This document shows, one piece after another, positions 37,932 to 46,452 of a DNA stretch of 64,000 nucleotides. Position 1 is the stretch's first letter. Every line of letters starts with the position of its first letter. The notes under the pieces were generated by a model, which worked only from the letters and a program-made list of their open reading frames with translations, searched no databases and was not told the DNA's origin. The DNA lies in contig JAGMBO010000040.1 of the NCBI GenBank assembly GCA_023129715.1, positions 56,103-120,102 of the forward strand, read 5' to 3'. This DNA is from Candidatus Eiseniibacteriota bacterium. GTDB taxonomy: Bacteria > Eisenbacteria > RBG-16-71-46 > CAIMUX01 > WJJG01. Position numbers and translations under genes: made by a program.

Positions 37932-39407
37932 CTACTTTTCTCCGTTGCCGGCCTTGGTCGTCGGCGCATCCCCCGGCACGCCCTTCTTGCGCGCCGCCTC
38001 CGGAATCGCGGTCCAGATGCGGATCGCGAGGATCGTGCCGATCAGCGCGAACGGCAGCAGGAAGAGCGGCCAGATCGACCAGCCGCGCTGGGCGTCGGTG
38101 AGGAACCCGCCGAAGGTCCAGCCCTTCCCGCTCTCGGTGATGAACCCAATGCAGAGCGCCTGCAGGCCGGTGCCGAGGTAGACGAGCCCGTCGATCAGTC
38201 CGACCGCCGTCCCGACGTTCTTGCGCCCGCCGAAGTCCATCGAGGCGGTGCCCGAAAGCATGCCATGCGTGCCGATCACGCAGTAGGAGATCACGAAAAC
38301 GCAGACGCCCAAGACCCACCTGTTCGGAATCGCGAAGGCCATCACGAGCGCAGAGAAGAACAGCAACGCATAGAGCAAGGCGGCCACCGGCCCCCGGCGC
38401 GAGCCGAAGACCTTGTCCGAGATCCACCCCGCGGTCATCCCGCCGGTTGCGCCGGCGACGAAGAGGATCGCGCCCCAGTTGTCGGTCACGAAGAAAGTCT
38501 TATAGTAACCAAGTTCCTTCGCCAGAATCGGATACCAGTGCATGATCCCCTGGCGCAGCACACCGGTGCAGAACTCAATCGCGCCGATCGTGAGCACGAT
38601 CGGGTTGGTGATGACCTTCTTCAGGATCACCAGCACCGGATCGGGTGTGTCATCCTCGCCGCTCGAGGCATCGCCCGTTTCGATATCCTTGTGGCCCGCC
38701 AAGCTCGGACGATCCTGGACGACGAGGTAGTCGATGATCACAAACACGAGCAGGAGCAGCGAGGGGATCCAGAAGACCCAGTAGGGAGGCGAGACCTCGA
38801 ATCCGCCACCAGGCAACTCCGTGCGGTGCAGCCAGTCGACGATGAACTGGCCGATCTGGAAGGCGAAGAAGATCCCGGTCGAGATCAGGATGCCGAAGAT
38901 CCCGCCGAACATCCCCCGCTCACGCACATGGAACCAGTGGCTGTTGACCTTGACGATGCTCACTGCACCGAAGCTCTGGAAGTACATGTTGATCGAATAG
39001 AGAATCGAGAAGACCAGCACGATATTGGTCTCGGGTCGCATGTAGGTGAAGAGTCCCATCAGTCCGTTGGCCACCGCCGCTCCGGTCGCCGAGATCAGCA
39101 TCGCCTTCCGGCCGCCGATCCTATCGGTCAGCGGCCCGTTGATCACGAAGGCGAAGGCGTAGGTGATCGTCCCGGCGGCGAAGATCGTGCCGAAGTCCGA
39201 CTTGTCCATCAGCGAGCCGAAGGCGATCTTTGCAACCGTCAGGTTGTAGCGCGCCATGTAGAGCAAGGCGTAGGTCACGCCCAGGGGCACCCAGTTGAGG
39301 ATCCGCCGGCGCATGAAGGCCGACGAATGCCCCATCGGATTCCCGGAGAGGCGGGTGAAGAACCCCACACCCACAATGATCAACAGGAAGATCAGAATGT
39401 TCGCCAC
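37932..39407 (-). CDS. MFS transporter of the organophosphate:phosphate antiporter (GlpT/UhpT) type
   Basis: 491 residues with 12 predicted membrane helices plus an extra N-terminal one. AAGGAG sits 7 bases before the GTG. 'YALLYMARYNLTVAKIAFGS', 'GPLTDRIGGRKAMLISATGA' and 'NSHWFHVRERGMFGGIFGIL' resemble OPA-family proteins that exchange phosphate for sugar phosphates or glycerol-3-phosphate. A charged cytoplasmic loop (KDIETGDASSGEDDTPD) separates the halves. It follows the P-loop kinase-like gene by about 90 bp, so uptake and phosphorylation state of a metabolite may be linked. Confidence 0.85.
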   Translation of the reverse strand: MANILIFLLIIVGVGFFTRLSGNPMGHSSAFMRRRILNWVPLGVTYALLYMARYNLTVAKIAFGSLMDKSDFGTIFAAGTITYAFAFVINGPLTDRIGGRKAMLISATGAAVANGLMGLFTYMRPETNIVLVFSILYSINMYFQSFGAVSIVKVNSHWFHVRERGMFGGIFGILISTGIFFAFQIGQFIVDWLHRTELPGGGFEVSPPYWVFWIPSLLLLVFVIIDYLVVQDRPSLAGHKDIETGDASSGEDDTPDPVLVILKKVITNPIVLTIGAIEFCTGVLRQGIMHWYPILAKELGYYKTFFVTDNWGAILFVAGATGGMTAGWISDKVFGSRRGPVAALLYALLFFSALVMAFAIPNRWVLGVCVFVISYCVIGTHGMLSGTASMDFGGRKNVGTAVGLIDGLVYLGTGLQALCIGFITESGKGWTFGGFLTDAQRGWSIWPLFLLPFALIGTILAIRIWTAIPEAARKKGVPGDAPTTKAGNGEK

Positions 39408-39500
39408 AACCTATCTCCTTCCCACTCCCAGGGAATGCTCCCCTATGCTCCAGTCTCGTGCTCCAGCCCCGGCTCCAGCCTCGTGCCTTGGGCCACGTCT

Positions 39501-40253
39501 CTAGCTCCGCTGACGGAGTGCCCACAGCTTGCCGCAGACTTCCTCGAGATGGGCGCCCAACACTTCCGGCTTGTCCGTCTTCTCGGGCATGTTCTCGAAG
39601 ACCGCGTAGGGTACCTTGTGGCCCTTGACCAGCAGGTACTCGGGATCCTGTCCGGAGAACTCCCCCCACTCGGATTCCTTGTACAGATACTCGATCTTCT
39701 TGTCCTCCAGGGAGTGCTCCAGGATGCTGTCGGGGCGGTCGGGATTGCGCCGGCGCCGATTCTTGCGCAGTGACTCTTCCCAGGTCACGTTGATGTAAAT
39801 CGTGGATGCCTTGGAGAGGACGTCATCAGAAAGGTAGGAATAGGCTTCGGCAAACCCGCCATGCTGCTTGCCGCGCGCGAACTCGAGGATCGCCGTGGTC
39901 GTCTGGTGGTAGTCGGGCACGTCGCGCAGCCGCCTGGCATAGAAGAAATTGAGCTTCTCGATCAGGAAGTCCCAGAAAAACTGGTCCTTGAAAACATAGC
40001 CATCGAGCGTCTTGCCTTCATAGGTGAAGACCGTATCGGAAATCAGGCGTGGCTTCCCGTGGCGCTGATAGATGTCATCGTCCTCGAAACGTTCCCACAG
40101 GATCGGGAAGTCGTCGAACTCCTCGAATTCTCCGATGTGGAAGCGGCGGATCCGCTCCTCGAGGGGAGTTTTCTTGAGGTAGTCGATGACCTCGGACTTC
40201 CCCGCCGCAGGGCGGCCATTGAGGATGACGATCGGGAGGATCTGATCTGCCAT
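39501..40253 (-). CDS. P-loop NTPase, kinase-like
   Basis: 250 residues. AAGGA lies 7 bases before the ATG at 40253. Walker A is at the very start (VILNGRPAAGKSEVIDYL). No perfect Walker B; 'STIYINVTWEESLRKNRRRR' resembles the strand and Arg-rich lid of nucleotide or small-molecule kinases. The rest ('EFEEFDDFPILWERFEDDDI', 'YLLVKGHKVPYAVFENMP') is not recognised. Cytoplasmic; no signal or membrane segment. Same strand and upstream of the OPA transporter. I would call it a predicted small-molecule kinase of unknown substrate. Confidence 0.65.
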   Translation of the reverse strand: MADQILPIVILNGRPAAGKSEVIDYLKKTPLEERIRRFHIGEFEEFDDFPILWERFEDDDIYQRHGKPRLISDTVFTYEGKTLDGYVFKDQFFWDFLIEKLNFFYARRLRDVPDYHQTTTAILEFARGKQHGGFAEAYSYLSDDVLSKASTIYINVTWEESLRKNRRRRNPDRPDSILEHSLEDKKIEYLYKESEWGEFSGQDPEYLLVKGHKVPYAVFENMPEKTDKPEVLGAHLEEVCGKLWALRQRS

Positions 40254-40608
40254 GGTCGCGTCCTTTCTTTGGAGCCTACGCCGGCCCTCTGGCGACAGCC
40301 GCACACCGCCACCAGAGCGGCCCGGCGCGCCATCCAGAATCAATGCTGATAAGCACGGATTCTAAGGTGAGGCGCAAGCGCATCGCAACCGAATCGAACC
40401 TTCGACTTGCGATAGGCACTGAGGTGAACGGCCGCATCCAGCCCCCTGCGGCAATGCGCGCAGCCCTCGGCGAGCGGCCCCGCATCCAGCCCGCTGCGCC
40501 AACGCGCGCGCCTCGGCGAGCGGCCCCAAGTGCCTGCGCCTTTCCGACAGAGGAAGACGGCTCCAGTAATGCCTTGCGAATCGAAGAGTTAGATTCCGGA
40601 TTCACGGA
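40254..40608. repeat. Intergenic gap with a 48-bp direct repeat
   Basis: No gene seen. cgcatccagcccc... starts at 40433 and again at 40481, two copies of a 48-bp unit that differ at a few sites and include ctcggcgagcggcccc. The rest is unremarkable. Confidence 0.7.
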
Positions 40609-40989
40609 TCAGCGATACCCGCGCTCGCGTTTGTCACGGACGAACGCATTCAGCAGTGCCGAGATGATCGTCAGCAGAATCGTCCCGATCATCGCCGACC
40701 AGAAGCCCGAGACCTGGAATCCCGGCACGACCGCCGAGGTCAACCAGAGCAACAGGCCGTTGAGCACCAGCACCGAGAGCCCGAGAGTCACGACTGTGAG
40801 CGGAAGGGTGAAGAAAACCAGCACCGGCCGGACGACCGCATTGAGCGCGCCAAGGACCAGGGCCGCCGCGCCCAGCGCGAGGGCATCCCCGAACGCGTTC
40901 TCCGCGCACAACTGGATGCCCGGCACGATCGCGGTGGTGAACCCGAGCCCAAAGAACCCGATGAGGAACCTCGCGAAGAAGCCCGACAC
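40609..40989 (-). CDS. Small four-helix membrane protein (phage holin 4/DUF350-like, PF04020 type)
   Basis: 126 residues. AGGAGG stands 6 bases before the GTG at 40989, which settles the start. Four hydrophobic segments: FLIGFFGLGFTTAIVPGI, 'LALGAAALVLGALNAVV', 'PLTVVTLGLSVLVLNGLLLW' and 'MIGTILLTIISALLNAFV'. 'NAVVRPVLVFFTLPLTVVTL' is typical of the widespread family annotated as phage holin family protein. No phage context here, so lysis is unlikely. Function unknown. Confidence 0.8.
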   Translation of the reverse strand: MSGFFARFLIGFFGLGFTTAIVPGIQLCAENAFGDALALGAAALVLGALNAVVRPVLVFFTLPLTVVTLGLSVLVLNGLLLWLTSAVVPGFQVSGFWSAMIGTILLTIISALLNAFVRDKRERGYR

Positions 40990-41400
40990 GGTTCGCCTCC
41001 TCCCCGCGCAGCGGCCCACCCCAGTGGGGCGCGTCTGCCGATCCCCGCCAGCATAACGCCGCGGGTGGCTTGGTGGAACCCCGCGCTGATCGCGTGCTGA
41101 TCGCGCGCTGACCGCGCCGCTGCCATCGTCGCACCGGCAACCCGGGGTCCGCCGCCCATCGCCTGGCCTCTCTCGGTGCTCGACCATCCGCATCGGAAAA
41201 CGCGCAACTCACCATCCCGCAATCTATTGCGCCTCTCTTCCGGGAACCCGCACAGGAGCACGCGGTATGGACAGATGAGATCGCGACGCGTATCATCCGC
41301 AGGATTGTGGTTCGAGACCAGGCACACGGATCAGTCGCGCAAGACCTTATGTAGCAGTGCATTAGGTCATCCGATGGACCGGTTGCATCTGGAGAAGCCT
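40990..41400. other. Divergent intergenic region before the sulfatase operon
   Basis: About 410 bp. Three 11-bp units (gctgatcgcgt, gctgatcgcgc, gctgaccgcgc) stand at 41085-41117. The stretch from 41170 to 41390 is less G+C-rich and probably holds the operon promoter; no clear -35/-10 pair identified. Confidence 0.45.
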
Positions 41401-43104
41401 ATGCGTCGGGCGCTGCACGCGTGGCGCCTCGCCCGAAGAGGCGCGCGCATGACACATTCTCAGATTCATGGCGTCCGGCCGCGGGGCCGGCTCCGGCTCC
41501 ACCTGGCCGGCGCGTTGCCCGTCCTCGGCCTCATCTTCGCCCTTCTTCACGGCTGCCCCGGATGCGGAGGCCCGCAGGGGCCGGAGCGTCCCAACGTCCT
41601 CTGGATCCTCTGGGACACTGTCCGCGCCGACCGGCTGAGCCTCTACGGCTACGAGAAGCCTACCACGCCCTTCCTGGAGCAGTGGGCCCGAGATGCCCTC
41701 GTCTTCGAGGACTGCGTCTCCACCGCCAACTACACGGTCCCCGCGCACGCATCGTTCTTCACCGGGTTGTTGACCAGCCAGCATGGCGCCCAGAACGGCC
41801 GGCTCTATCTCGATGACGAGTTCACGACGATCGCCGAGGTCCTCCAGTCGGCCGGCTATCGTACGTATCTCTACTCGGCCAACCCGCACATCGCCGCCGA
41901 GGAGAACTTCGACCAGGGCTTCGATCTCAGCGAGCATCCCTGGGATCCGAAGTACCGGCAGGCGGCCTATGAAATCGTCAGCCGCAAGATCAGTCCCCAA
42001 GACCAGACGAGCCGTCTGCCGGAGAAGATCCGCCGCGGCCAGTTCGGCAATTGGGACATCAAGGCGAGCGGTGAGCTGGCGCAGCGGGGATTGCGCGATT
42101 GGCTGCGCGTCTCGGACGACGAACGCCCCTTCTTCGCGTTCCTGAACTACATGGAAGCCCACCGCCCCTACATCCCTGCGGCCGACTACCGCGCGCGGAT
42201 GATGTCACCCGACCAGGTGGCGCAGTCCTATCAGATCAACCGCGGCTGGGTTCCGCAATGGAGCTATACCTTTGGTCTCGCGGAATACAGCCCCGAGGAA
42301 ATCGCGATTACCTCGGCGACCTACGATGCCACAATCGCTGAGCTGGATGACCTCTTCGCCGATCTGATCCATGCGCTCGAGGCCGACGGGGCACTGGAGA
42401 ATACGATCATCATCCTGACCTCGGATCATGGCGAGCATCTCGGCGAGCACCACATGCTCGGCCACCAGCTCTCGGTCTACAACCCGCTGATCCGTGTGCC
42501 GCTGATCATCCACTACCCCGAACGGTTCGCCCCCGCGCGCGACAGCCGGCCGGTCATGAACTACGATCTCGTCCCGACGTTGCTCGATCTCGCCGGGATC
42601 GAACAACGCCTGGCTCTCGCCGGCGGCGCGGTCAGCTTGCCCTCCGCCCCCGACTCGCGCGTGCGGGTAGTCGAGTCGCTCGGTGTCTTCCGCGATCCGA
42701 TGGCGGCGGTCAAACGCGCCTATCCCGAATGGGATCCCGCGACTTGGGATCGCGAGCTACGCGCGGTGATCTCGGGAACCGACAAGCTGATCTGGGCGTC
42801 CAACGGCGATCACGAGCTCTACCGGTATCCCGACGATGCGTTCGAAAGCGTCAACCGGATCGTCGAGGAGCCCGAGTTGGCGGCCAGCCTGGCGCAGACC
42901 CTCGCCGACTTCCTCGCGGACCTCGGCCGCCAGGCAGGTGCGGGCACCGAGATGCCCGAGCTACCGCCCGAACATCTCGAACGACTCCGCTCGCTCGGCT
43001 ACATTGATATCGGCGGCAAGCCCGACACGGCCGCAGAAGCCACAGAAGACGAAAACCCTCCAGCGAGGTCATCCCGTGGCGAAGAAACCCAGGGGCAAAG
43101 GTAA
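41401..43104 (+). CDS. Sulfatase-fold lipoprotein, first gene of the envelope operon
   Basis: 567 residues from the ATG at 41401 (GGAG 7 bases upstream). A Cys follows the hydrophobic signal (LIFALLHGCPGCGG), so lipid anchoring is likely. Alkaline-phosphatase superfamily motifs: PNVLWILWDTVRADRLSLYG, 'FFAFLNYMEAHRPYIP' and 'TSDHGEHLGEHHMLGH'. In place of C/S-x-P-x-R the nucleophile region reads NYTVPAHASFFTG, with Thr as likely nucleophile, so this may be a phosphodiesterase or phosphotransferase and not a formylglycine sulfatase. Ends near ERLRSLGYIDIGG. Its 3' end overlaps the next gene by 29 bp. Confidence 0.85.
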   Translation: MRRALHAWRLARRGARMTHSQIHGVRPRGRLRLHLAGALPVLGLIFALLHGCPGCGGPQGPERPNVLWILWDTVRADRLSLYGYEKPTTPFLEQWARDALVFEDCVSTANYTVPAHASFFTGLLTSQHGAQNGRLYLDDEFTTIAEVLQSAGYRTYLYSANPHIAAEENFDQGFDLSEHPWDPKYRQAAYEIVSRKISPQDQTSRLPEKIRRGQFGNWDIKASGELAQRGLRDWLRVSDDERPFFAFLNYMEAHRPYIPAADYRARMMSPDQVAQSYQINRGWVPQWSYTFGLAEYSPEEIAITSATYDATIAELDDLFADLIHALEADGALENTIIILTSDHGEHLGEHHMLGHQLSVYNPLIRVPLIIHYPERFAPARDSRPVMNYDLVPTLLDLAGIEQRLALAGGAVSLPSAPDSRVRVVESLGVFRDPMAAVKRAYPEWDPATWDRELRAVISGTDKLIWASNGDHELYRYPDDAFESVNRIVEEPELAASLAQTLADFLADLGRQAGAGTEMPELPPEHLERLRSLGYIDIGGKPDTAAEATEDENPPARSSRGEETQGQR

Positions 43105-44728
43105 GGGATCGGGCCGCAGCGCACCGGATGCAGGTGCGTCTCGGCAGGATGCTACCCACGCGAAGGCGATCCGACACGATGCACCGCGGAATGCTGCGTC
43201 CGGAGCCGGTGTTGCTCATCACGGCGCCGACAGAACCGAGGCATCCCGCCAAGGTGCGCCAACGTCCGGCACCCGCTTGCTGCGCTGGTGGCCGCTGCCG
43301 GCGCTGATCCTGCTCGGGGTCGTCGTGCTCTTGATCGCCTCTCCCGATCGGCATCCGACACCCGCCCCGGGACCGGGCACGGGCGATGAGCGCGCCGGCG
43401 AGAACCTCGGGACGCTCCCCCCCGGCACGCCGGTGATCTTCCTGACGATCGATACCCTGTGTGAGGATCACATCTCGCGCAGCGGCTATCCGCGGGAAAC
43501 GACCCCGTTTCTCGACTCTCTCGCCGCCGAGAGCATCTACTTCACGCGCTGCTTCTCGCAGAGTTCCTGGACTCTGCCCGCCATGCTGACCCTGATCTCC
43601 TCGTTGTCCCCACCGGTCTTCGGCATCAAGGACGGGGTCGTCCCCCCGCCTCGCCAGGACGATCAACCCCAGCCCGCGCGCGTCGGCGCCGAGGCGATGA
43701 ACCGTGAGATCTTCGCCGCTGCCCATGTCACCCTAGCCGAGGTCTTCCGTGAGCATGGCTATCGCACGGTCGGGATCTCGACCAATGGACACCTGATCGA
43801 ACGCCAGGGATTCGCGCAGGGGTTCGATGAGTTCAACGAGACCGAGTGCATGTGGGGAACGGCCGACTGCGCGCTGGCCGAGGCGCTCGCGGCGATCGAT
43901 GCGAGCAGCGCCGGGGCCGCCGCACCGGCAGAGAACCTCTTCCTCTGGGTCCATCTCTTCGATCCCCACTTCGACGAGCATGGTGAGCCGCCGGTATACA
44001 AGCCGCACCCCGGGTATCAGAATCTCTTCGGCTCGAATGAAGGGCGCGATGTGACTGCGAGCACGATTGCCGACTACGACCGCAAGATCCGCTACACCGA
44101 CGATCAGCTCCGCCTCTTCTTCGCCGAACTCGAGGAGCGCGGCATCCTCGATCGCAGCCTGGTCGTCATCGCCGCCGACCATGGCGAGGAGTTCAACGAG
44201 AAGGGACGCTGGGGGCATTCGAAGGCGGTGACCAACACGTTGATTAATGTCCCGCTCCTCTTCCGGCTGCCCGGCGCCCGGGCGGGCGGGCAAGTGGTCG
44301 GCGATGTCGTGCGCAACCTCGATGTGATGCCGACGATTCTGGATCTGGCCGGCCTACCGGCGCCACCGGGGGCGGAAGGCACGAGCCTGCGGCCGGCGCT
44401 GGAGGGCCGCGCGCTGCCCTCCCTTCCTGTCTACGCCGACACACGGCGCGCGGGACGCGACATCCGCTGCCTGATCGATCCGGCGCTCGATCGCAAGGTG
44501 GTCATGGACGAACGCGCTCGCCAGATCGCGTTCTACGCCTTCTCGAACGATTTCCGCGAGGACCGCAACCTGGCGAGCGAACAACCGACGGAGGCCGAGG
44601 GATTCGCCCGGCGGCTGAGGGCGATGATCAAGACGATGCAGGAGCGGGCGATCATCGAGCAGGAGCCGGCGGAGATTCCGGAGGAAGAGCTCGAGCGGCT
44701 GCGCAGCCTGGGCTATATCGGCGGTTGA
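43076..44728 (+). CDS. Membrane-anchored sulfatase-fold protein, second gene of the operon
   Basis: 550 residues. The GTG at 43076 (GAGG upstream) opens on a basic stretch AKKPRGKGKGSGR and a low-complexity linker, then one transmembrane anchor (LLRWWPLPALILLGVVVLLI) followed by a periplasmic catalytic domain: 'VIFLTIDTLCEDHISRSGY', 'LFLWVHLFDPHFDEH' and 'IAADHGEEFNEKGRWGHS'. The nucleophile region is QSSWTLPAMLTLISSL, again without C/S-x-P-x-R. Ends ERLRSLGYIGG like its neighbour. Overlap with the upstream gene and a 3-bp gap to the next indicate one transcript and coupled translation. Confidence 0.85.
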   Translation: MAKKPRGKGKGSGRSAPDAGASRQDATHAKAIRHDAPRNAASGAGVAHHGADRTEASRQGAPTSGTRLLRWWPLPALILLGVVVLLIASPDRHPTPAPGPGTGDERAGENLGTLPPGTPVIFLTIDTLCEDHISRSGYPRETTPFLDSLAAESIYFTRCFSQSSWTLPAMLTLISSLSPPVFGIKDGVVPPPRQDDQPQPARVGAEAMNREIFAAAHVTLAEVFREHGYRTVGISTNGHLIERQGFAQGFDEFNETECMWGTADCALAEALAAIDASSAGAAAPAENLFLWVHLFDPHFDEHGEPPVYKPHPGYQNLFGSNEGRDVTASTIADYDRKIRYTDDQLRLFFAELEERGILDRSLVVIAADHGEEFNEKGRWGHSKAVTNTLINVPLLFRLPGARAGGQVVGDVVRNLDVMPTILDLAGLPAPPGAEGTSLRPALEGRALPSLPVYADTRRAGRDIRCLIDPALDRKVVMDERARQIAFYAFSNDFREDRNLASEQPTEAEGFARRLRAMIKTMQERAIIEQEPAEIPEEELERLRSLGYIGG

Positions 44729-44731
44729 CGG

Positions 44732-46402
44732 ATGAACGCAGGACGTCTCGGCGAGCGGGAGGGCGGAAGCGGTATGCTGCTAGGTCGCGCAGGAACAATC
44801 GCTGCCATCGTTCTTACCCTCATCGCCGCCGCGGTCCTGCTCATCTCGATCGGCGGCACCGCCCTGCTGGGGTGGGACACCTATCCGATCCTCTTGACCA
44901 GCCGGGTCGCCTCGCCCGGCGATGCCGTCGATCTCTTCAGCGAACGGCTGATGGTCGACCTCTACCCGAGCGACTTCTACCGCCCGGTCTTTAATCTGAC
45001 GATCGCGCTCGACACCGCCCTCTGGGGCCGGCAGCCCTTCGGCTTCCACTTGACCAACGTGTTACTCTTCGCCGCCGCGGCGCTCGCACTCTACGGGCTG
45101 ATGCGCCGCCTGCTGGGTCCGCGCGCCTGGCTGGGCCCGCTCGCCGCCCTGCTCTTCTTCCTCCTTCACCCAACCCACATCGAGGTGCTCCCGGTTCCCC
45201 CACGCCGGCCCGAAATCCTCTGCGCTCTGTTCATGCTGCTCTCCCTGGCCACGCAGCTCTCGCCGCGGGCGCTCGCTGGACGCAGGTTCCCCCTGCTGCC
45301 GGCGCTCTTCAGCCTGCTCGCTTTTCTCTCCAAGGAAACGAGCTTCGTTCTTCCGGGTCTGAGCTTCCTGGTGGTGCTCCTGTGCGCCCCGCTGCCTGCA
45401 CTCACACAGCGCGCGCGCCGCGCCGGATGGGCGCTGTTGCCCCACATCGGGGCATTTGTTCTCGTCATGCTCGCCCGCATGTTGGTACTTGGAGGCCTCG
45501 GCGGCCACAGTACGACCGATTTCGCCGGCGCGTTTGATCGCTTCCCGCACTACTTCGCCCACATGGCCCAGCTGCTGGTCGCGCCGCAGGGGCCGCTGCG
45601 GACCACATCGTTGATGACCTGGTTGGTCATCCTGCTCGCCGTGGCTCTTCTCGCCAGTGCGGTGCTTTCCCGGCGCTGGCGACCCACGGCGGCGCGCCGC
45701 CCCAAGACCGCGCGCGCGAAGCAGACCAGACCGTCGCGCGCGAAGCAGACCAGACCGTCGGACGCGCGGCAGACCGGACCGCTAGGCGCGCAGCAAGCCG
45801 GACTGTCGGGAGCTGAAGCCGTTCACCCCCTGCGAACCGGGCTGCTGGGGCTGGCCTGGCTCACCCTGATCGGGCTCTCCTACGCCATCGTCGCCGAGAT
45901 GTCCCCCTGGTACATGCTGTTGCCGGTGGTCGGCTTAGGCGTCACCGTGGGCGCCGCAATTGAAGGTCTCTTCCAGGAAGTGCATTCCGAGCCCGGCATC
46001 AGTCGCTACGCCGCGGCGCCTGCGATGCTGCTCATGGTCGTGCTCCTCACCTGGCTGGCGGTCTACTCGCCACTCATTCACCGCTACCCGGAGTGGAGGC
46101 AGGCAACGCGGGTCAGCGAGAACTTCCTCGGCCGGCTGCGTGTATTGCTCGAGCAGACCCCGGATGGGACGGTGTTGGAAGGCCCGCCCCTGCCGACCTG
46201 GGTGCGGCCCGCGCGCGGGGAAGAGATGAGTCCCCGGGTCTTCGGGGCAGCGATCTTCTCGACCTATTCGATCGAGGCCTGGGCACGAATGGAGTTCCCG
46301 GGTCGCAGGATCCCGGTCACTTCGGCGCCGACGATCGAGGGCGCGCAGGCAGCCCCCAACGAGGTGCTGCTCGTCTTCACCACCCGCATGGCGGGCTACT
46401 AA
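44732..46402 (+). CDS. GT-C-fold membrane protein, TMTC/PMT-like
   Basis: 556 residues with about ten membrane segments. 'YRPVFNLTIALDTALWGRQP', 'FGFHLTNVLLFAAAALALYG' and 'LLHPTHIEVLPVPPRRPEIL' match the TMTC-type O-mannosyltransferase-like family of polyprenyl-phosphate-dependent GT-C enzymes. TMTC proteins usually end in TPR repeats; here a short extracytoplasmic domain ('TPDGTVLEGPPLPTWVRPAR') replaces them. A cytoplasmic loop consists of four 8-residue repeats (RAKQTRPS) encoded by a 24-bp array (45715-45810). The start could instead be ATG 44774, which has a better purine-rich leader. Likely glycosylates an exported protein or lipid; acceptor unknown. Confidence 0.75.
   Translation: MNAGRLGEREGGSGMLLGRAGTIAAIVLTLIAAAVLLISIGGTALLGWDTYPILLTSRVASPGDAVDLFSERLMVDLYPSDFYRPVFNLTIALDTALWGRQPFGFHLTNVLLFAAAALALYGLMRRLLGPRAWLGPLAALLFFLLHPTHIEVLPVPPRRPEILCALFMLLSLATQLSPRALAGRRFPLLPALFSLLAFLSKETSFVLPGLSFLVVLLCAPLPALTQRARRAGWALLPHIGAFVLVMLARMLVLGGLGGHSTTDFAGAFDRFPHYFAHMAQLLVAPQGPLRTTSLMTWLVILLAVALLASAVLSRRWRPTAARRPKTARAKQTRPSRAKQTRPSDARQTGPLGAQQAGLSGAEAVHPLRTGLLGLAWLTLIGLSYAIVAEMSPWYMLLPVVGLGVTVGAAIEGLFQEVHSEPGISRYAAAPAMLLMVVLLTWLAVYSPLIHRYPEWRQATRVSENFLGRLRVLLEQTPDGTVLEGPPLPTWVRPARGEEMSPRVFGAAIFSTYSIEAWARMEFPGRRIPVTSAPTIEGAQAAPNEVLLVFTTRMAGY
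45715..45810. repeat. 24-bp tandem array, 4 units, in the TMTC-like gene
   Basis: Units cgcgaagcagaccagaccgt... diverge progressively from the first two copies to the last. In frame, they encode RAKQTRPS, RAKQTRPS, DARQTGPL, GAQQAGLS in a loop between membrane segments. Confidence 0.9.
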
Positions 46403-46452
46403 GCCCCGCGGCACGGAGACTGCCGGTTCGAACGGTGGGAGGGTTCTTGCAC

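Noticed and set aside
40609..40989. Phage remnant suggested by the 'phage holin family' type small membrane protein
   Set aside because: This family is widespread in bacterial chromosomes, and no endolysin, structural phage gene or integrase lies nearby.
46426..46437. ggttcgaac, resembling a tRNA T-loop
   Set aside because: No acceptor stem, D-arm or anticodon arm can be folded around it; it lies in the 50-bp gap before the VKOR-DsbA gene.
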